A stretch of DNA of 64,000 bases from Anaerolineales bacterium (GCA_025057645.1 JANXBJ010000003.1:62001-126000); one strand, 5' to 3'. Positions 1 to 7,318 are shown, numbered from the stretch's first letter. Numbers and translations are program-made. The notes: a model not told the origin generated them from the letters alone.

Positions 1-500
1 GGCGGGAGACCATCGATGAAGCTTTCGTCAGCGGCTAAATAAAAAGCCTCTACGGTGGCGCGGTGGACAGCAATATGATCGGGGTGTTTGTAGCCGCCGA
101 TAGGATCGAAAGTGATTAGGACTTGGGGGCGGATTTGGCGGATTAAGTGAGCAATCTTCTCGGCTACTTCGCGTTGAGGCGCGTTGATCAAGGCGTTAGG
201 ATGTTGGTTGTCAGGCGAGCCGGGCATGCCCGAGTCGCGATAATCCAGAAAGTAGACTTCTTTGACCCCAAGGACCTCGAGGGCACAGCGGAGCTCGCTT
301 TCGCGCCGGGCTGCCACCGAACTATAGCCCTCCAAGCAATCCTCGTTCATGGATCCAGCTTCGCCGCGGGTGGCACAGATTAGATACGTGTGCACCCCGC
401 GTTGGGCGTAATAGGCTAATGTGCCTCCCACGCCAAACGTTTCATCATCAGGATGCGCTAAGACTGCCAAGAGTCTTCTTTCGCCTGAGGCTTCTTGCAT
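1..500 (-). CDS. PIG-L/LmbE family deacetylase, 3' end cut by window edge
   Basis: The reverse strand from 500 to the window edge encodes about 166 residues of a PIG-L (LmbE) zinc-dependent N-acetylglucosaminyl deacetylase. The N-terminal AHPDDE motif (about residues 15-20) and the later HPDHIAVH motif supply the metal ligands and catalytic Asp of this family. The start at 500 gives a sensible N-terminus (MQEASGERRLLAVLAHPDDE). The gene continues beyond base 1. It lies 90 bases downstream of moeZ on the same strand, so it may belong to the cysteine operon. PIG-L enzymes act in mycothiol and bacillithiol synthesis, so a thiol link is possible but only inferred; the substrate cannot be read from the sequence. 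Confidence 0.9.
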   Translation of the reverse strand, partial: MQEASGERRLLAVLAHPDDETFGVGGTLAYYAQRGVHTYLICATRGEAGSMNEDCLEGYSSVAARRESELRCALEVLGVKEVYFLDYRDSGMPGSPDNQHPNALINAPQREVAEKIAHLIRQIRPQVLITFDPIGGYKHPDHIAVHRATVEAFYLAADESFIDGLP

Positions 501-590
501 ATTCCTGCGATGCTCGTGAAATTGCTAGCGCGGGCTCAAGCTTGTGCCGCAGAATGCGTTGTCGGCCGTTCCGGCCGGTATATTGCTGGG

Positions 591-1754
591 TTAGTATATA
601 GGCAATGAGGGATCAACCTCTCGAGCCCAAGCGTTGATACCACCTTTTAGGTTTTTCACTTTGCGGAATCCGGCGCTGAGCAATAGCTCTAAGGCGCGCG
701 CAGAGCGAGTGCCGGCTTTACAGAACAGTACGATTTCCTCTGCACTATCTAGCTCGGAGAGTCGAGCAGCGAGCTGACCTAGAGGGATCAACTGCGCGCC
801 CGGGATGTGCGAGATTTCCAGTTCGTGGGGTTCGCGCACGTCGATAAGACGCAGAGGAGCACCGTTTTTGAGCCGTTGGGCTAGCTCAGTAGCGGTGATA
901 TCCCATTCCTTGCCCGCTGAGCCTTCTTCATGGTCGTGGCCGGGCACTCCACAAAAGGCTTCGTAGTCAATTAATTCTGTGATTTCCGGCTTGGCGGAAC
1001 AGATCTTACACTTCGGGTTCTTTTTGAGATTAACGAAGTCAAAACTCATATCTAGGGCGTTGTAGAGTAAGAGCCGACCGATCAGGGGCTCGCCGATGCC
1101 AAGTATTAGCTTTAGAGCTTCTGTGGCTTGGATAGTGCCAATTGTGCCAGGGAGAACGCCTAGCACGCCGCCCTCGGCGCAGGAGGGCACCATTCCGGGC
1201 GGAGGCGGCTCCGGAAAGAGGCAGCGGTAGCAGGGTCCACGGCGGGCATCGAAGACACTAACCTGGCCTTCAAAACGGAAGATCGAGCCATAGACGTTTG
1301 GCTTGCCCAGCAAAACACAAACGTCATTGCTGAGGTAGCGTGTAGGGAAGTTATCTGTGCCGTCGATAATCACATCGTAGTCGGCAGCAATGCGCATCGC
1401 ATTCTCGGACGTGAACGGCTCGTTGTAAATCTCGACTTCAATATTCGGGTTGAGGTCGAGCATGCGGCGGCGCGCCGACTCGACCTTGAGCTGTCCTACC
1501 GTACTTGTGCCGTGGATCACCTGGCGCTGTAAATTGGAGGAGTCGACAACGTCATAGTCAACTAGTCCGATATGTCCGACCCCTGCAGCCGCAAGGTAGA
1601 GTGAGACCGGAGAACCCAATCCTCCAGTGCCGATCACTAGGATCGAGGCAGCTTTGAGCTTGCGTTGTCCCTCTAAGCCTACCTCGGGAATCAGCAAGTG
1701 GCGGGAATAGCGCAAGATTTCCTCATGAGATAAACTGGGCAACATCTCTGTCAT
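591..1754 (-). CDS. moeZ: Adenylyltransferase/sulfurtransferase MoeZ-type (ThiF/MoeB domain plus rhodanese)
   Basis: This 387-residue E1-like enzyme adenylates the C-terminal Gly-Gly of a ubiquitin-like sulfur carrier and transfers sulfur to it. The ThiF/MoeB domain has the nucleotide loop GTGGLG (about residues 42-47), a zinc site made of CYRC (175-178) and CKIC (about 254-257), and a Cys in the PSCAEGG segment. A C-terminal rhodanese domain carries the active loop CKAGTRS (Cys345). The fusion matches mycobacterial MoeZ, which serves CysO-dependent cysteine synthesis. Its start codon overlaps the stop of the carrier gene (TAATG), so the two are probably translationally coupled. The context favours cysteine synthesis over molybdopterin or thiamine, though a shared role is possible. 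Confidence 0.93.
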   Translation of the reverse strand: MTEMLPSLSHEEILRYSRHLLIPEVGLEGQRKLKAASILVIGTGGLGSPVSLYLAAAGVGHIGLVDYDVVDSSNLQRQVIHGTSTVGQLKVESARRRMLDLNPNIEVEIYNEPFTSENAMRIAADYDVIIDGTDNFPTRYLSNDVCVLLGKPNVYGSIFRFEGQVSVFDARRGPCYRCLFPEPPPPGMVPSCAEGGVLGVLPGTIGTIQATEALKLILGIGEPLIGRLLLYNALDMSFDFVNLKKNPKCKICSAKPEITELIDYEAFCGVPGHDHEEGSAGKEWDITATELAQRLKNGAPLRLIDVREPHELEISHIPGAQLIPLGQLAARLSELDSAEEIVLFCKAGTRSARALELLLSAGFRKVKNLKGGINAWAREVDPSLPIY

Positions 1755-2026
1755 TACCCTCCAGCGATACTGGGGATCAACAAAATTCGATCATTATCTT
1801 CAACCGGAGTAGCGACCCCTTGCAGATCGTTAACGTTGTTCTCGCCAATGAAAAGATTAACAAACGGACGCAGCTCACCGTTTTCGTTGAAGATGTGGGT
1901 GCGCAGAGCGGGATACTGTTGCACGAGGTTCTCTAACACCTGCCCTACAGTCTCACCGGCGACGGTGAGCTCGCTCTGTCCGTTGGTGTAGGGCCGCAGC
2001 GGGGTGGGAATGCGAATGATAGCCAT
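1754..2026 (-). CDS. cysO: MoaD/ThiS-like sulfur carrier protein, CysO type
   Basis: A 90-residue ubiquitin-fold protein ending in IAGG. The C-terminal Gly-Gly is the site of adenylation and thiocarboxylation in this family. I chose the start at 2026 (MAIIRIPTPLRPY) because GAGGAG lies just upstream and it avoids overlapping the preceding gene; an upstream in-frame extension to 2107 has no family support. It sits between a JAMM protease gene and moeZ, in the same operon as a cysteine synthase. That is the set used in Mycobacterium tuberculosis, where the thiocarboxylated carrier donates sulfide to CysM and the JAMM enzyme releases cysteine. A MoaD role in molybdopterin synthesis is the main alternative. 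Confidence 0.88.
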   Translation of the reverse strand: MAIIRIPTPLRPYTNGQSELTVAGETVGQVLENLVQQYPALRTHIFNENGELRPFVNLFIGENNVNDLQGVATPVEDNDRILLIPSIAGG

Positions 2027-2032
2027 CCGATG

Positions 2033-2063
2033 CTCCTCAGCTATTCTATTCTCCTCAGCTATT
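2033..2063 (-). repeat. Tandem duplication of the Shine-Dalgarno segment of cysO
   Basis: The 13-base unit AATAGCTGAGGAG (minus strand) occurs twice, at 2051-2063 and 2033-2045, with an 18-base period. Each copy contains GAGGAG. The copy nearer the gene is correctly spaced from the ATG at 2026. The second copy may act as a standby ribosome site, or may simply be slippage. Confidence 0.8.
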
Positions 2064-2075
2064 ATAACTTTTATT

Positions 2076-2366
2076 TTAGCACCCCCGGCGCTCAATGACG
2101 CGCTCACACGGAGAGGCGGGGAAGACTTCTACTAATCCGACCTGTTTGAAGGGCTGTAGATACTCTTCTACTTTTGCTTGACTGTCCGCTTCGAGGATCA
2201 AAACCAATGTGTGCGCTCCGTCAAGAACAGCGTCGCCGTGAACATGAATCCCAAAGCGGTTGGCTTGTTCAGAACTGAGATGTTGCAGAAGCATTGATCC
2301 CATTTGGGGATCCTTAGCGGGGCATTGATCGGGAGCATGCTGGTGACGGACAAAGTAGAGTGTCAT
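2076..2366 (-). CDS. Small conserved-looking protein of unknown function in the cysteine operon
   Basis: A 96-residue protein that I cannot name. It starts MTLYFVRHQHAPDQCPAKDP and has a His-rich middle (GIHVHGDAV) followed by a strand-rich segment (HTLVLILEAD) and a helix with EEYLQPF. This pattern suggests a small ferredoxin-like or dimeric alpha/beta barrel fold. There are three Cys residues: one in DQCPA, one in SPCERV near the C-terminus, and the final residue. It lies between the JAMM hydrolase and the sulfur carrier, 26 bases from the former and 49 bases before the carrier start, on the same strand. A role in handling a sulfur intermediate or metal is a guess from position only. Confidence 0.75.
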   Translation of the reverse strand: MTLYFVRHQHAPDQCPAKDPQMGSMLLQHLSSEQANRFGIHVHGDAVLDGAHTLVLILEADSQAKVEEYLQPFKQVGLVEVFPASPCERVIERRGC

Positions 2367-2392
2367 TGCAGACCTCCTAACGGAAAAATGGC

Positions 2393-2875
2393 CTAGGGAT
2401 TGGTCAATTGTCCTACGGAATGCGTAGTGGAAAGAAAAGGCGGTCTTGTAGAAAGCTCGAGAGTGATTTCGTCAAACGCAGAACGATCTTCGCGCAGCAT
2501 CCAGGCGCGGTGATTAGCTGCCTTACCTTGGCTGACGGTTGTGATTAGATAAACTAAATGGGGCAATGCCCACTGGCGATCAAATTCGGAGGGAGTGTTA
2601 GGGCAATCGGGGTGAGAATGGAAGACCCCGAGGATTTCCAAGCCACTTTGCTCCGCATGCAGCTCTGCTACGACATAGTCTTGGGGAGTAAGCAGAAAGC
2701 GGTTGCTGCGTGCTTCGGCTTCGCGTGCATTGGGGAGGGGAAATAGAGCCTGTACGCGTCCCAGTTCCTCCTCGGTTTTTCCCAAAAGGAACCCAGCTCC
2801 TTCCTCCGGATAGGCGCCTTCGAGGTAAGAGGAAAGTTCCTGCAACAATTCAGCGGCGAGTACAAGGGTCTTCAT
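2393..2875 (-). CDS. mec: JAMM/MPN+ metallohydrolase, Mec-type CysO-cysteine peptidase
   Basis: A 160-residue single-domain JAMM (MPN+) zinc protease. The catalytic signature is complete: Glu in PEEGAGFLLG (residues 24-25), His86 and His88 in FHSHPDCPNTPSEFD, Ser96 and Asp99. In mycobacteria the Mec enzyme cleaves cysteine from the C-terminus of the CysO-cysteine adduct. Here the gene is flanked by cysteine synthase (25 bases upstream) and the sulfur-carrier gene downstream, which makes the same role likely. The C-terminal tail beyond about residue 145 has low complexity and no recognisable motif. Without the context it would be called only a generic Mov34/MPN/PAD-1 protein. Confidence 0.9.
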   Translation of the reverse strand: MKTLVLAAELLQELSSYLEGAYPEEGAGFLLGKTEEELGRVQALFPLPNAREAEARSNRFLLTPQDYVVAELHAEQSGLEILGVFHSHPDCPNTPSEFDRQWALPHLVYLITTVSQGKAANHRAWMLREDRSAFDEITLELSTRPPFLSTTHSVGQLTNP

Positions 2876-2899
2876 GCGCTCGACCTCCGCAATTTTTGC

Positions 2900-3880
2900 T
2901 CAAGAGGAGACGGGGTCTTGGAAGCCCCAAAGCGCTTTCTCGCTCAGATATTTATAGCCGGCGTCAGGGAAAATCGTCACCACAACGCCGCTCTCTAATC
3001 GCTCGGCAACGCGGATTGCCCCCACTGCGGCCGCACCGGCCGAAATGCCTACAAAGAGACCCTCCTCCTTGGCTAGGCGGCGCACCATTTGGTAGGCCTC
3101 CTCGGTCTCAACCGGAATTGTAAGGTCGATAAGGGACTCGTCAAAAATCCCCGGGCGGATAGCTGTAGGCATATGCTTTAGGCCCTCAAGGCCATGGAAG
3201 GGACTACTGGGTTGCACAGCCACAAGTTGTACCTTTGAGGAAACCTCGCGCAGATAACGCCCGGCGCCAATCAGAGTGCCGCTTGTGCCGAGGCCGGCAA
3301 CTAAATGGGTGACACAACCGCGGGTTTGGTGAAAGATTTCCGGTCCGGTCGTGCAGTAATGAGCTTGCCAATTGGCGGGATTGTCGTACTGGTTGGCATA
3401 GTAGTAGCGTTCTGGATATTCGACGGCCAACTGACGCGCAATGCGGATCGCCCCGTCTGAACCCTCGGAGGGATCGGAGAGGATCAATTCCGCCCCAAGA
3501 GCTTTGAGGATAGCAATCCGCTCAGGGCTTGCATTGGCAGGCACGACCAGGGTCACGGGAATTCCCAGCGCAGCTCCAAAGGTGGCATAGGCGATGCCCA
3601 TATTCCCTGAGGTCGAATCGAGTAGTCTTTTGCCCTTGCCGAGTTTTCCTTCAGCTAGAGCCACGCGCAGGATGTTCAGAGCCGGCCTGTCTTTGATAGA
3701 GCCGCCGGGGTTGAACCATTCTGCCTTGGCGAACACCTGCACTGCGGCGGGGAGGTGTGCTGTCACTCGGCGCAAGAGAACTAGGGGTGTGTTCCCGACG
3801 AATGCCTCCAAGCTGCCGGTGGTGACAGGGGGCGAGAGGATACCGGTTTGAAAGAGTGTCGAAGGAGTTTGAACTTCCAC
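2900..3880 (-). CDS. cysM: PLP-dependent cysteine synthase (CysM/CysK family)
   Basis: A fold-type II PLP enzyme of 326 residues that forms cysteine from an activated serine. Visible motifs are the PLP lysine in GGSIKDRP (Lys63), the substrate loop STSGNMG, and the phosphate-binding loop GTSGT. I place the start at the GTG at 3880 because AAGGAG lies seven bases upstream; the frame stays open to an ATG at 3931, but that segment reads as part of the leader. The partner genes mec, cysO and moeZ suggest it uses a thiocarboxylated carrier, probably with O-phosphoserine, as M. tuberculosis CysM does; substrate choice is inferred. It is preceded by an attenuator terminator and a Cys-rich leader peptide. 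Confidence 0.93.
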   Translation of the reverse strand: MEVQTPSTLFQTGILSPPVTTGSLEAFVGNTPLVLLRRVTAHLPAAVQVFAKAEWFNPGGSIKDRPALNILRVALAEGKLGKGKRLLDSTSGNMGIAYATFGAALGIPVTLVVPANASPERIAILKALGAELILSDPSEGSDGAIRIARQLAVEYPERYYYANQYDNPANWQAHYCTTGPEIFHQTRGCVTHLVAGLGTSGTLIGAGRYLREVSSKVQLVAVQPSSPFHGLEGLKHMPTAIRPGIFDESLIDLTIPVETEEAYQMVRRLAKEEGLFVGISAGAAAVGAIRVAERLESGVVVTIFPDAGYKYLSEKALWGFQDPVSS

Positions 3881-3905
3881 TTCCTTGCTCCTTGATTGCT
3901 TCTCT

Positions 3906-3991
3906 ATAAAAAAGCGCCGACAGAAACACAAACAGGTGGTTCCACTTTCTCTTGTTAGGCGGGGTGGTAACCACCTGCTGATTCTGTCGGC
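3906..3991 (-). terminator. Attenuator terminator in the cysM leader
   Basis: On the minus strand a long hairpin lies between the leader peptide and cysM. The base stem pairs GCCGACAGAA (3982-3991) with TTCTGTCGGC (3916-3925). The upper stem pairs CAGGTGGTT at about 3969-3977 with AACCACCTG at 3933-3941. The hairpin is followed by GC and a T6 run at 3908-3913. No gene ends upstream on this strand, so this is a leader terminator rather than the end of another operon. Its upper 5' arm overlaps the antiterminator pairing. Confidence 0.85.
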
Positions 3992-4039
3992 CCTGCTAAC
4001 AACCCAATGCGTAGACCAGCGGTGGTTACTTCCCCCGCC
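3958..4039 (-). promoter_or_regulatory. Alternative antiterminator pairing in the cysM leader
   Basis: The minus-strand segment 4017-4039 (GGCGGGG, then GTAACCACC, then GCTG) is complementary to 3958-3980 (CAGC, GGTGGTTAC, CCCCGCC). It forms stems of 7, 9 and 4 base pairs separated by a small internal loop and one bulged A. This pairing consumes the 5' arm of the terminator, so the two structures are mutually exclusive. The first partner contains the TAA stop of the leader peptide, so a ribosome at the stop would block it while a ribosome held at the Cys codons would not. This is inference from base pairing. Confidence 0.75.
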
Positions 4040-4082
4040 GGCTACACATGCAGTTCATTCGAAAGACACAACCCATCATCAT
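4026..4082 (-). CDS. Cysteine-rich leader peptide of the cysM attenuator
   Basis: A short reading frame of 18 codons, MMMGCVFRMNCMCSRRGK, then TAA. Cys codons occur at positions 5, 11 and 13, a strong excess for so short a frame and matched to the downstream pathway. It begins about 17 bases after the predicted transcription start, and only a weak GGA precedes it. Its stop codon lies inside the strand that can form the antiterminator. This is the layout of classical ribosome-mediated attenuation: low charged tRNA-Cys stalls the ribosome and lets cysM be transcribed. Short poly-Cys leader frames are known in mycobacteria; I know of no such description for this phylum. Start choice among the three ATGs is uncertain. 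Confidence 0.75.
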   Translation of the reverse strand: MMMGCVFRMNCMCSRRGK

Positions 4083-4105
4083 AATTCCGACAAAAGCTAT
4101 CGATA

Positions 4106-4133
4106 ATTATATGGGATAACCGGTGGTTGTCAA
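4106..4133 (-). promoter_or_regulatory. Promoter of the cysM operon
   Basis: The minus strand carries TTGACA (4128-4133) and a perfect TATAAT (4106-4111) separated by 16 bases. Transcription should begin near 4099, just upstream of the Cys-rich leader frame. This is a near-consensus housekeeping promoter, consistent with control acting after initiation. Confidence 0.85.
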
Positions 4134-4284
4134 GGTCCAATCAGGAGTCGGAGGGCCGATTCTCCAAAAAATAATTTGGACTTGAACAACGAGTGTTTCC
4201 TTTGGCCTGGTTGGCTTTGGCGGAAGCGATGAAAGGCGGACGAAGTTCACCGAAGAGAGTTCCGCACCTTTTATTGCAGAATGA

Positions 4285-4313
4285 TTGACAAATTTGTCCC
4301 CCTGTGATACGAT
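4285..4313 (+). promoter_or_regulatory. Promoter of metK
   Basis: TTGACA at 4285-4290 and TACGAT at 4308-4313 with a 17-base spacer. The start near 4320 leaves the complete SAM-I riboswitch in the transcript. It is divergent from the cysM promoter, with about 150 bases between the two -35 elements. Confidence 0.8.
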
Positions 4314-4345
4314 TTTCCACACAATTGAATAAGCCCCGAACGGCA

Positions 4346-4458
4346 CTCTTATCCAGAGAGGCGGAGGGACCGGCCCTGTGAAGCCTCGGCAACCCCGCAA
4401 CGGCATTGACCGGCGGAAGGTGCCAATTCCGGCAGACGGATGTTCTGGAAGATGAGAG
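4346..4458 (+). promoter_or_regulatory. SAM-I (S-box) riboswitch
   Basis: A complete S-box aptamer. The P1 strands are CTCTTATC (4346-4353) and GATGAGAG (4451-4458). The conserved core segments CAGAGAGGCGGAGGGA, GAAGCC, CGGCAACC and AAGGTGCCAATTCC appear in the expected order. Binding of S-adenosylmethionine stabilises P1 and lets the downstream terminator form, which fits feedback control of metK. It is the family's usual target and orientation. Confidence 0.96.
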
Positions 4459-4485
4459 GGCAGTACGTATCTGGGATGATGTGTG

Positions 4486-4520
4486 TTGCCCTTTCTCTGT
4501 ACCGGAAGGGGCAATTTTTT
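4486..4520 (+). terminator. Riboswitch-controlled terminator before metK
   Basis: TTGCCCTTT (4486-4494) pairs with AAGGGGCAA (4506-4514) and is followed by T6. It lies between the SAM-I aptamer and the metK ribosome site, as expected for a transcription-terminating S-box. Confidence 0.92.
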
Positions 4521-4540
4521 ATCTCATGGAGGTACATTTT

Positions 4541-5779
4541 ATGAGCACCACTTTTATGACGTCCCCCAGCTTGTTGTTCACGTCCGAGTCGGTCACCGAA
4601 GGACACCCTGACAAGATCTGTGATCAGATCAGCGACGCTGTGCTGGATGCCTGTTTAGAGCAGGACCCCCTTTCACGAGTGGCTTGCGAGACTGCCACCA
4701 AGACCGGCTATGTTATGTTGCTTGGTGAGATCACGACCAACGCGCACCTAAATTACGATGAACTGGCGCGCAAGGTGATTACTGAGATCGGTTACGATAG
4801 CAGCGAGAAGGGATTTGATGGCAACACCTGCGGTGTGCTGGTAGCCATTGCCCGTCAATCTGGGGATATCGCCATGGGAGTCGATAAGGCCCTTGAGGCG
4901 AAAACCGGCGAGATGAGCGAAGCTGAAGTAGAGGCAATCGGTGCTGGTGATCAAGGGATGATGTTCGGCTTTGCCTGCAATGAAACACCCACGCTGATGC
5001 CCATGCCCATCTACCTTGCTCATAAGCTTGCTCGCCGTTTGAGCTTTGTTCGCAAACAGGGAATCCTCCCTTGGCTGCGCCCGGATGGCAAAACCCAAGT
5101 GACGGTTGAATATTGCTTCGGTAAACCCGTGCGGGTGCATACGGTGTTGGTCAGCGCTCAGCATGCGCCTGAGGTTACACTGGATCAGATTCGCGAAGCC
5201 ATCTACGAAGAGGTAATCAAGCCGAGTATTCCACCTAAAATGATGAACGGGAAGCCTCGCGTCTTCATTAACCCGACCGGACGTTTTGTCATTGGAGGCC
5301 CAATGGGGGACGCAGGGATGACAGGGCGAAAAGTCATTGTGGATAGTTATGGCGGCATGGGACGACATGGCGGCGGTGCTTTCAGCGGCAAGGATCCCAC
5401 CAAGGTTGACCGTTCGGGTGCTTATGCAGCCCGCTGGGCGGCAAAAAACATTGTCGCCGCCGGTTTGGCCGAACGCTGCGAGATTCAAGTCGCTTACGCC
5501 ATCGGCGTCGCCAAACCCTTGAGTATCAGTGTAGAGACCTTTGGTACGGGGCGCGTCCCCGACGAGCGCATTGCTGCGCTGATCACTGAATTCTTCGACC
5601 TGCGCCCGGGAGCCATCATCCGCGATCTAAAGCTACGCCGCCCGCTCTATCGCCAGGTTGCCGCTTACGGACATTTTGGGCGGGATGACCTCGACCTTCC
5701 TTGGGAACAAACAGACAAAGTTGAACTGCTCCGAGAGGCCGCGGGCATCAAGGAAAGTGTCTCCGTCCTGGTGGACTAG
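4541..5779 (+). CDS. metK: S-adenosylmethionine synthetase
   Basis: A 412-residue MetK that makes SAM from methionine and ATP in the cytoplasm. Family motifs are [16 protein letters not shown] near the N-terminus, [10 protein letters not shown] in the middle, and the phosphate loop [16 protein letters not shown]. The start at 4541 ([10 protein letters not shown]) follows GGAGG by a normal gap. The frame is open upstream to 4406, but that stretch is the riboswitch and terminator. A strong terminator follows the gene at 5812, so it is monocistronic. The length is slightly above the usual 385-400 residues. Confidence 0.98.
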   Translation: MSTTFMTSPSLLFTSESVTEGHPDKICDQISDAVLDACLEQDPLSRVACETATKTGYVMLLGEITTNAHLNYDELARKVITEIGYDSSEKGFDGNTCGVLVAIARQSGDIAMGVDKALEAKTGEMSEAEVEAIGAGDQGMMFGFACNETPTLMPMPIYLAHKLARRLSFVRKQGILPWLRPDGKTQVTVEYCFGKPVRVHTVLVSAQHAPEVTLDQIREAIYEEVIKPSIPPKMMNGKPRVFINPTGRFVIGGPMGDAGMTGRKVIVDSYGGMGRHGGGAFSGKDPTKVDRSGAYAARWAAKNIVAAGLAERCEIQVAYAIGVAKPLSISVETFGTGRVPDERIAALITEFFDLRPGAIIRDLKLRRPLYRQVAAYGHFGRDDLDLPWEQTDKVELLREAAGIKESVSVLVD

Positions 5780-5811
5780 GAAAAAGCAGGCATCACCCAA
5801 CCTGGGCGAAA

Positions 5812-5844
5812 AGCAGGCAGGCTTGCATCTCCTGCCTGCTCTTT
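5812..5844 (+). terminator. Terminator of metK
   Basis: AGCAGGCAGG (5812-5821), a nine-base loop, then CCTGCCTGCT (5831-5840) followed by CTTT. It lies 32 bases after the metK stop. Confidence 0.85.
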
Positions 5845-6281
5845 ACGATACCTTTTCGCTTGCGCTTACGCTTAGGCGCGAATCAGACAAGAGTTGATAG
5901 AGACCGAAATTTAGGGGAGAGATCTCGATGACCACATCTTCTGCTTAGGGAGACCTTGGGTGTCTATAGAAAGCGAGACGTGACGCTTTATCTGGTGAAT
6001 TCTCACCAAAGTCCTTAATGTGCCTAAGTCGCCCTGTTGCGGTCACTTAAGGGCAGGGTGTTCATTTATTTGCAGACTCACATTCATAGGCAGTTACTCT
6101 TTCTGCCAAACACAGAGAGGAAGAATAGGTGTGATCTTGGTGTTCTTGGTGTGAAATAGGGCGCACGCAAGCGACTGTGCTTTAGGTCTCTTATTGTTAT
6201 TTTTCCGTTGAGAAGGAAAAGGTTTGGGGAAAAATCCACTTAAGGGGCGTTTCTCTTTTCTTTGATCTGTCCTTCCTCCCC
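5845..6281. other. Intergenic stretch with no gene seen
   Basis: About 440 bases between the metK terminator and the duplicated fragment. I see no reading frame with protein-like composition, no tRNA and no convincing structured RNA. Confidence 0.6.
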
Positions 6282-6362
6282 CCCACTGTTTGGGTGTATA
6301 ACATCGTTGCCAACCGAATGCTCGCAAAAGGCGGGCTTTCCAACCCTTGCCGGGATAGGGAA
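6282..6362 (-). pseudogene. Duplicated 3' fragment of the neighbouring hypothetical gene
   Basis: These 81 bases match 7339-7419 with only two differences. In the minus-strand frame they encode a segment including RAFGWQRCYTPKQW, which is the C-terminal part of the 178-residue protein encoded at 7319-7855. Nothing else of that gene is present here. The fragment begins 15 bases beyond the stop of the PIN-domain toxin gene, so the toxin-antitoxin pair lies between a full gene and a copy of its tail. Confidence 0.85.
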
Positions 6363-6376
6363 GATAGATTTTCTCC

Positions 6377-6865
6377 CTAGGTCTCGTTCGCTTCGGTTAG
6401 GATTCGTTTCACCAGAGCCTCACTAGCATAAAAACCTGCTCTTTGCAAGGCTTGGATTTCGGGAAGTACTTTGGGAATCAGATTAGCTCTTTTGGCAGCT
6501 AGTAATAACCCAAACGTGCCAATTGGCTGTAAGCCAATCCGCCGCGCAAATCTGCGTGCGTCTAAATCATCCAAAGCCACATCTCTGATGTTATATTCTA
6601 ACGCAATAGCGATAACTTCAGCTTCCCCTTCATGAAGAGAACCTTTTGCAACGGACAGCAAACTTAACTGAGTACAAGACTTTTCTTCCAGCCAAGTGCC
6701 TAAGAGTTTCTCTATTATGCAAGTGGCTTCGTCTTGGACTACTCTTAATTCTCTCAAAACTGAAGTGGGTACATATACCCTGTCGACCCCTAAATGTAAT
6801 AATTCCAATTTGCCAATTTTCGAAAGGAAAAGCAAAGGTGTTGTATTGACGACCCGCAAATTCAT
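6377..6865 (-). CDS. DUF3368/PIN-like domain protein, probable toxin
   Basis: A 162-residue PIN-like protein of the DUF3368 type, expected to be an RNase toxin partner. Visible features are the N-terminal VVNTTPLLFLSKIGKLELL, the acidic GEAEVIAIALE segment and LDDLDARRFARRIGLQPIGTFG. These are the family's metal-binding positions. The first acidic position is Asn here, which I believe is common in this subfamily, so activity is not excluded. Its start overlaps the stop of the UPF0175 gene by four bases (ATGA), the usual arrangement for this antitoxin-toxin pair. A regulatory rather than toxic role is possible. Confidence 0.85.
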   Translation of the reverse strand: MNLRVVNTTPLLFLSKIGKLELLHLGVDRVYVPTSVLRELRVVQDEATCIIEKLLGTWLEEKSCTQLSLLSVAKGSLHEGEAEVIAIALEYNIRDVALDDLDARRFARRIGLQPIGTFGLLLAAKRANLIPKVLPEIQALQRAGFYASEALVKRILTEANET

Positions 6866-7134
6866 GCTTGGGGGGTAATCCGTCTAGCTGCTTCGACTTC
6901 AAGATCAATTTCTTCGGCTTGTAAATTAATAGCCGGCACCTGGTATTGTGAGAGTATGGACAAAAAGTGGACTCTACTCATTCCAGCTAATTGGGCTGCC
7001 TTGCCCGAAGAGAGTTTGCCCAGTTCAAAGAGCTTTACTGCCAATAGAACCTGAGCTTCGCGAGCAAAATCCGCTTCAGACATCTTGAGAATGCTAGGAA
7101 ATTCAGGAGGAATCTTGAGAATTAGTTCAGGCAT
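6862..7134 (-). CDS. UPF0175 family protein, probable antitoxin
   Basis: A 90-residue protein starting MPELILKIPPEFPSILKMSE. It carries the UPF0175 core: EAQVLLAVKLFELGKLSSGKAAQLAGMSRVHFLSILSQYQVPAIN, a small DNA-binding helix-turn-helix-like module. I take the start at 7134 because GGAAAGG precedes it; the frame is open to 7179 but the added residues look like leader sequence. UPF0175 genes typically precede a DUF3368 PIN gene, as here. The protein probably neutralises the toxin and autoregulates the pair. Confidence 0.85.
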   Translation of the reverse strand: MPELILKIPPEFPSILKMSEADFAREAQVLLAVKLFELGKLSSGKAAQLAGMSRVHFLSILSQYQVPAINLQAEEIDLEVEAARRITPQA

Positions 7135-7318
7135 GACCAAAAACCTTTCCAGATAGCCATGAGGCGAGGAAAACATCAACTCATGGATAAATTTTTTACC
7201 ACAATTCTACTACATATTGACTCGAGACGACATCTAGGGAAATTTGTGTTAGGAAACCGACCCCAATCAAAGCTCGCATGGTTATAGGTGTTGGCGCATT
7301 CAGTTCTCTATGGATCGC

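Noticed and set aside
3906..4100. T-box riboswitch before cysM
   Set aside because: GGTGGTTACCAC looks a little like a T-box, but there is no stem I or specifier loop, and the leader frame plus pairing explain it better.
4406..4540. In-frame upstream extension of metK
   Set aside because: The stretch is the SAM-I aptamer and terminator, and the ATG at 4541 has a proper ribosome site and the family's N-terminus.
6377..6865. Asn in place of the first catalytic Asp as a sign of a dead toxin
   Set aside because: I recall the NTTPL form as common in DUF3368 proteins, so it is not evidence of inactivation.
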